From Gemmatimonadota bacterium (GTDB taxonomy: Bacteria; Gemmatimonadota; Gemmatimonadetes; Gemmatimonadales; GWC2-71-9), in assembly GCA_003221985.1 (NCBI GenBank), contig QHUQ01000033.1, forward strand, positions 1 through 10,197: 10,197 bases of DNA, written 5' to 3'. The first letter of the stretch is position 1, and every line of letters starts with the position of its first letter. Below, in pieces: positions 5,964 to 10,197 of the stretch. The notes below the pieces were generated by a model. That model was not told the DNA's origin and ran no database searches. It saw only the letters and a program-made list of their open reading frames with translations. A program made the position numbers and the translations under genes.

Positions 5964-6703
5964 CGGTTGGCCGTGTTGTCCAGAAACGGCCGGTTCGTCG
6001 CGGTGGTGGACGTGATGGTGATGTCCCCGCGCGCGCCGATCGTGTAAACGCGGCCCGCGACAAACGACACTTCGGTTCTCGACACCTTGTTCGTGGTCGA
6101 ATCGGTGTAACGCGCGAACAGGTTGTACACGCCGGGGGGCAGGGCGGTGAACGCGCTGCCGCTCTTGTAACCGACTGGGCCCCCCACGGTCACCGTATCG
6201 AACGTGAGCGTATTCGCGGCGCGCAACGTCAACGGCGCCGCATTGGAGATTACGTGCACGAACCGGACCAGTGCGACGGCGTAATCGATCGGTGACGGGT
6301 ACGCATCCTCCAGCACGAACGCGTCGGAGGTCTTACCGGTCGCATTGTAGACGCCGCACATGTAAAACGAGTAGTACTTTCCGTCCGCGATCGTCGTGTC
6401 GACCCGCGCAATCGCCAGGTCCTTGTCGACTGTGGCGGCAATCTTGCCGGTGAAGCTGTAGGTACCGGGCGCAATGGACGAATACGCTCCGCCATTCCCG
6501 ACACTCCCGTACGCCACTCCCGTGGTGGCTTCCGTATTCGTTCCGGAAGAGATGGCGGTCATCTTGGTGGTGTTGGCGTAGAAATTCACACCAGGCGCCC
6601 CCACGCCGAAATTGAAAAACTTGACGCGGGAATGCTCCAGCGGCCCGTTGGGGAGGACCTGGACCGCGTTCTTGTCGCACGAGGCGAGCGCCGTGACACA
6701 CAC
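5960..6703 (-). CDS. DUF4397 lipoprotein, N-terminus probably lost
   Basis: Predicted cell-envelope lipoprotein of unknown function. Two similar beta-rich units are visible, about residues 26-120 (SRVKFFNFGVGAPGVNFYAN through SIAPGTYSFTGKI and ADGKYYSFYMCGVYN) and 145-230 (LVRFVHVISNAAPLTLRAAN through TALPPGVYNLFARYTD and VAGRVYTIGARGD). This tandem layout is characteristic of DUF4397 proteins, which often follow SusC/SusD genes. A lipobox-like LASC puts the lipid-modified cysteine at residue 9, but only eight residues precede it, too few for a signal peptide. The only nearby start is a GTG at 6703 without a ribosome site, exactly where the SusD homology stops. I infer that the true start and most of the signal peptide have been deleted, so the product is probably not exported or not made as drawn. 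Codons after the junction look normal. Confidence 0.75.
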   Translation of the reverse strand: MCVTALASCDKNAVQVLPNGPLEHSRVKFFNFGVGAPGVNFYANTTKMTAISSGTNTEATTGVAYGSVGNGGAYSSIAPGTYSFTGKIAATVDKDLAIARVDTTIADGKYYSFYMCGVYNATGKTSDAFVLEDAYPSPIDYAVALVRFVHVISNAAPLTLRAANTLTFDTVTVGGPVGYKSGSAFTALPPGVYNLFARYTDSTTNKVSRTEVSFVAGRVYTIGARGDITITSTTATNRPFLDNTANR

Positions 6704-8172
6704 CGGATGCGCCGCACCACCTCGCCGCCGTTGTCGGGATAGAGGTTGGTCGGTGGGGTGAATCCGCGGAACACCTGGGTTGTGCTGACCGAGTCGACGC
6801 CGGTGTACTTATAGCGCCGCATGTCCAGCCAGATCTCGTTGTGCCCCCAGCCCCACAGCGCGATGAACTTTTGTGACATGATGTGTGACAGCGTGAGCGT
6901 CGCCGGGACGATGTTCGGGGACGCGAGGAACGAGTCGCGCGTGGTGGTCGCAATTGCCGGCGGGCCGCCGGCCTCACTGTTGCGATCGTTCACGAACTGG
7001 AAATGCGAGCGGATCGCGTTGGTGTATGCCGTGAGCGCGATGGCCTGGTCGCCGTGTTTCAATGCGGCTTCGGCCTTGATGAATTGCAGCTCCGAATACG
7101 TCATGACCGGGATCTTGGATTTATCGCCGAAGATGTATCTGGACGGCAATCCGAGGCCGCCCGTAGTGGTGTAGCCGAAGAAATTCCGTGGCTGCTGCGG
7201 CGCGGCGAGGCCGCCGAAGCCCACCACGTTGGGATCGAGCCCGCGGTAGGTCTGGTTGGCCGAGTCGATCGCGAGCATGCGGCTCATGCGGGGGTCGACG
7301 ATCCCGAACTGCGTGCTGTCCATCAGCCCGACGATGAATCGCGTCTGCCGGTAGTTCGTGATGTTGTTTCTGGTGCGTCCCCAGAAATTGTAATCGGCGA
7401 AGTCCGTGCTCGTACCGGGATAGGCCAGCACCGCGTCGTCGGCGTTGCTCGCGAACGACGAATCGACTTCCGCCATGACGCGGACGGGGTCGTAGGTGAA
7501 TGGCCCCGTCGTCTTGTTCGAAAGGTGATTCAGGTTCAACGCCAACATGCCGTGCGCCAGCTTCAGCCATTTGAGCCGGTCGCCACCGTAAATCTTGTCG
7601 CCCCGGGCGAGGTATGCCTGATCGACGGCGCCATCGGTACGCCGCAGCAGCACGATCGCGCTGTCCAACAGGCGCCGCACCTCCTGATACGCGAAATCCT
7701 GCGTGTCGTAATCGAATTTCGTGCGCGACACGTCGAACGCCTCGCGGATGATGATTTCGCCGTGCAGGTCGGTCAGCACCTGCCAGCCCCACGCCTTCAG
7801 AATCATGGCCACGCCCAGCAAATCCCAGCGCTGCTCCGCCTCGGCCTTGGCGGTCATGTCGACCAGGTTCTGCCCCAACGACCAGTAGACGTCGCGCCAT
7901 TGCTGCGCCCCGTTGTCACTCGACGGATCGTAGCCCATGCGGTCCCACGTACTGAGAGCCGTCCCCGGGAGCGTCCATTCCTGCGTGTAGCGCCCGACGA
8001 ACCGCCCGTCGAGCTGCGGTGACGTCACCATCCAATGCAGCATCGGCGGCAGATACAGATTCGCCGATACCGTCGTGGGGCCGTTCGGATTGGTGTTGAC
8101 GTCGAGGAATTGCTCGCATGCCGTGGCGACGGTGAGGATCCCGATCAGTGCCGCTGCGTAAAGTTTTTTCAT
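6586..8172 (-). CDS. SusD/RagB-family outer-membrane lipoprotein, C-terminus replaced
   Basis: Substrate-binding partner of the SusC receptor on the outer face of the outer membrane. The ATG lies two bases after the SusC stop. Residues 1-18 are a lipoprotein signal (MKKLYAAALIGILTVATA) with the modified cysteine at C19, followed by the family's typical FLDVNTNPNGPT. TPR-like helical SusD sequence follows, including WGWGHNEIWLDMRRYKYTGVD and TPPTNLYPDNGGEVVRRIR near the end. Homology stops at about residue 490 (position 6703). The last 38 residues, rich in Arg and Ser, are simply the DUF4397 gene read in another frame. Family members of this type normally continue with an RYNSEYVWN-like segment to a YHTKE.WF-type end, so roughly 35-40 residues seem to be missing. 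The ligand is unknown. Treat the 3' end as broken, by deletion or by assembly error. Confidence 0.88.
   Translation of the reverse strand: MKKLYAAALIGILTVATACEQFLDVNTNPNGPTTVSANLYLPPMLHWMVTSPQLDGRFVGRYTQEWTLPGTALSTWDRMGYDPSSDNGAQQWRDVYWSLGQNLVDMTAKAEAEQRWDLLGVAMILKAWGWQVLTDLHGEIIIREAFDVSRTKFDYDTQDFAYQEVRRLLDSAIVLLRRTDGAVDQAYLARGDKIYGGDRLKWLKLAHGMLALNLNHLSNKTTGPFTYDPVRVMAEVDSSFASNADDAVLAYPGTSTDFADYNFWGRTRNNITNYRQTRFIVGLMDSTQFGIVDPRMSRMLAIDSANQTYRGLDPNVVGFGGLAAPQQPRNFFGYTTTGGLGLPSRYIFGDKSKIPVMTYSELQFIKAEAALKHGDQAIALTAYTNAIRSHFQFVNDRNSEAGGPPAIATTTRDSFLASPNIVPATLTLSHIMSQKFIALWGWGHNEIWLDMRRYKYTGVDSVSTTQVFRGFTPPTNLYPDNGGEVVRRIRCVSRRSPRATRTRSRSSPTGRWSIPASSFSISAWGRLV
6700..6706. other. Deletion-like junction between the SusD and DUF4397 genes
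   Basis: On the minus strand, SusD coding sequence runs up to the RRIR codons ending at 6703. From the next few bases the DUF4397 frame begins in mid signal peptide (CVTALASC). The SusD end, the intergenic gap and the DUF4397 start codon are all absent at once, which points to a single deletion rather than two separate frameshifts. The exact breakpoint cannot be placed more closely than a few bases. Confidence 0.65.
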
Positions 8173-8174
8173 GG

Positions 8175-10197
8175 TCAGAACCCCATCCGGACGCCGACGT
8201 TGACACCGATGGGCATCGGGAAGTTGCCGAAGTCGATACCCACGCCGCCCGACCCGCCGACCGCGGCGCTGTTGCCGTTCACGATCGGATCGAGGCCCGT
8301 ATAGTTGGTGATCAAGAACAAATCAGTGCCCTTCACGAACACGCTGGCATTGCGCGCGCCGAGGAAGCGGCCCGGCAGTTCGTAGGTCAGTTGCATGTCT
8401 CGGAGCCGCAGCCAGTTGATGTTCTTCTCGATGAACAGTTCTTCACTCATGTTCGTGTAGTAGCCGGTCTGCGCGCTCGGCACGATGACGATGTTGTTGA
8501 CCGTGGGATTGGAGGAGTTCTGCTTGCCATCCATGAGCACGCCCTGGATGACGCGCGCCTGGTCGCGGTCCAGCGTCTCGTTGCTCAGGCCGTGCGTCGT
8601 GAGGTAGTGCTCGGTGGCGTTGAACACGTCTCCGCCCTTGCGGATATCGAGCAGGAAATCGAGCGTGAAGTGCTTGTAGCGGATGGTGTTCTGCAGGCCG
8701 ATCGTGAAGTCGGGCTGCCGATCGTAGCCGGCGTCGATGAACGTGCTTGACCGAACCGGCAGACCCGTCGTCGGATCGATCAGCAGCTGGCCCTTTCGCC
8801 CGGCGCTGTCGGTCGAGACGCGCAGATAGAACAGACCGGTGAGCGACATGGTCGAGAGGCCCGGCTGCACGCCGTTCCGGACGTTGCCGTACAGCCAGGT
8901 GTCGGAGACGTAGGACTCCGGCAGGCTGCGCGGCAGGCTCAACACGTAGCCGCGGGCGAGGGTGAAGTTCGCTTGCACGTCCCACGATGCGTTCGCCTTC
9001 AGCAGGGGTGTGCCGCGCAACGTCATCTCGATCCCGCGACTCAGCGTCTTGGCGCCGTTCAGATTGAAGAGAATGAAGCCCGTTCCATAGCTGCCGCGGA
9101 TGTCGTTGACGATCTGATCCGTGGTGATCTTGTGGTAACCGGTGACGTCGAGTCCGAGTCGATCGTGCAGGAAGCTCGCCTCGCCGCCGATCTCCCAGCC
9201 GCTCGCACGCTCCGGCTTGAGCGCGAAGTTCGGGCCCCAGAAGTCGTAACCGTAACCGCCGAAGGAGGTGGTCTTGTACTGGAGCGCCGGCCTATAGGCG
9301 TATGGCCGGGCGTCCTTGCCGCCGCCCACAATTGCCGCGCGCAGCTTCCCGGTTACGAACCGCTGCAGACGGGGAAAGGCGTCGGAGAAAATGAAGCTGA
9401 GCCCTGCCGACGGATAAAAGAACGAATTGCGCGGCGGTGGAATCGTGGAGGTCCGGTCATTGCGGCCGGTCAGCGTGAGAAACAGGTAGTTCCGGTAATC
9501 GAGCGCTGCCTGTCCGAAGAAGCTCACCCGCCGGAGCCGCTCCGCCGTGGTCTTCGGGAGCCGTGAGCTGGTGTTGTTGATCGAGACGAAGTTGGGGTCG
9601 AGGAACCCCGTGCCGACCGCGGCATCGGTGGTGGTCCTGAAATCGCTGATGGAATTTCCCACCAGCCCGCTGATGGAGATGCTGTTCGTCAGCCGGTGAC
9701 TATTGAAGTTGAGAAACGTCTGGGCGCTGATATTGCGCGTGATCACGTCCGCCTGATCGAGAATGCCGCCCGACGAGAACCCTGCTGCACTCTCCGGGTG
9801 GCGCAGGATGAGGTTCTGGTTGGCGTAGTTGTCGGTGCCGATGTTGGTCTTGAGGCTGCCCCACGAGAACGGCGTCAGCACGAAGCCGACGTTCGCCATG
9901 ATGCGATTGTTCTTCGAATTGATGGCGTTCTTGTTGATGTTGAAGTAGGGGTTGTCCAGCTCCGCCGAGGCTGTCAGGCTCGTGAGCCGCCGCCGGGTTC
10001 CCGCCGGTGTGAGATAATCCTTGGCGTTGTCGTTCTGCGGCCACAGCATCAAGCCCATCAGCGGGCCGATATCGCCTTTGTAGACCTGGTCGTTGTTGGC
10101 ATAGCTGTACACCATCGAGAGATCGGCGTTGAGCCAGCGCGAGACCTGCGCCTGCGACGCTCCGGTGATGTTCAGCCGATCGTAACCAGATTTTGGG
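8175..10197 (-). CDS. SusC/RagA-family TonB-dependent outer-membrane receptor (5' end outside window)
   Basis: Barrel portion of a TonB-dependent transporter that imports oligomers captured by SusD. The frame is open to the window edge: codons upstream of the ATG at 10115 read in the same style (GYDRLNITGASQAQVSRWLN), so that ATG is internal. About 674 residues are visible; the signal peptide, carboxypeptidase-like domain and plug lie outside. Alternating beta-strand sequence fills the region, with family-typical pieces such as FFGQAALDYRNYLFLTLTGR, SFFYPSAGLSFIFSDAFP, ERASGWEIGGEASFL and LRLRDMQLTYELPGRFL, and it ends in NVGVRMGF, the terminal aromatic strand needed for outer-membrane insertion. 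SusD follows two bases after the stop, so the pair is one operon. Carbohydrate is the usual cargo, but no glycosidase or regulator adjoins the pair here, so the substrate is not inferable. Confidence 0.94.
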   Translation of the reverse strand, partial: PKSGYDRLNITGASQAQVSRWLNADLSMVYSYANNDQVYKGDIGPLMGLMLWPQNDNAKDYLTPAGTRRRLTSLTASAELDNPYFNINKNAINSKNNRIMANVGFVLTPFSWGSLKTNIGTDNYANQNLILRHPESAAGFSSGGILDQADVITRNISAQTFLNFNSHRLTNSISISGLVGNSISDFRTTTDAAVGTGFLDPNFVSINNTSSRLPKTTAERLRRVSFFGQAALDYRNYLFLTLTGRNDRTSTIPPPRNSFFYPSAGLSFIFSDAFPRLQRFVTGKLRAAIVGGGKDARPYAYRPALQYKTTSFGGYGYDFWGPNFALKPERASGWEIGGEASFLHDRLGLDVTGYHKITTDQIVNDIRGSYGTGFILFNLNGAKTLSRGIEMTLRGTPLLKANASWDVQANFTLARGYVLSLPRSLPESYVSDTWLYGNVRNGVQPGLSTMSLTGLFYLRVSTDSAGRKGQLLIDPTTGLPVRSSTFIDAGYDRQPDFTIGLQNTIRYKHFTLDFLLDIRKGGDVFNATEHYLTTHGLSNETLDRDQARVIQGVLMDGKQNSSNPTVNNIVIVPSAQTGYYTNMSEELFIEKNINWLRLRDMQLTYELPGRFLGARNASVFVKGTDLFLITNYTGLDPIVNGNSAAVGGSGGVGIDFGNFPMPIGVNVGVRMGF

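Noticed and set aside
7003..8022. Plus-strand open frame across the SusD gene
   Set aside because: Antisense to well-conserved SusD sequence and shows no domain features.

Overview
The window looks like a piece of a GC-rich, Gram-negative soil or environmental bacterium. A SusC/SusD outer-membrane pair, a DUF4397 lipoprotein, a secreted DinB-like protein, TatA and a Ser/Thr kinase occur together. That mix suits Gemmatimonadota (or a neighbouring Bacteroidota- or Acidobacteriota-like lineage). This is inferred from gene content only; there is no rRNA or marker gene in the window.

Layout. (1) Positions 39-3768, minus strand: a tight four-gene operon. In transcription order it is nagB (glucosamine-6-phosphate deaminase), ABC transporter ATPase (4-base overlap), ABC-2 permease (4-base gap) and a secreted GH30 glycosidase (1-base gap). 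(2) Positions 3781-3820: a near-perfect long palindrome between the DinB gene and nagB. (3) Positions 3833-4411, minus: a small secreted DinB-superfamily protein. (4) Positions 4515-5672, plus, divergent from DinB: a protein kinase whose C-terminal region looks like a BRCT domain. (5) Positions 5712-5963, plus: a TatA translocase subunit. (6) Positions 5960-10197, minus: a SusC TonB-dependent receptor (5' end outside the window), SusD lipoprotein and DUF4397 lipoprotein. The last two meet at an abnormal junction near 6703, where SusD has lost its C-terminus and the DUF4397 protein has lost its N-terminus.

How the parts fit. SusC and SusD form a TonB-driven uptake complex for oligomers at the outer membrane. 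GH30 would cut glycosidic substrates outside the cytoplasm, and NagB would feed amino sugar phosphate into glycolysis. The ABC pair resembles exporters of the DrrA/DrrB or NodI/NodJ type rather than sugar importers, so its tie to NagB and GH30 is unclear. The kinase-BRCT protein is the most unusual gene here: it would link phosphorylation signalling to a module usually found in DNA-repair and replication proteins.

No rRNA, tRNA, CRISPR array, insertion sequence or phage gene was seen. Coding density is very high, and no gene-free stretch exceeds about 105 bases.
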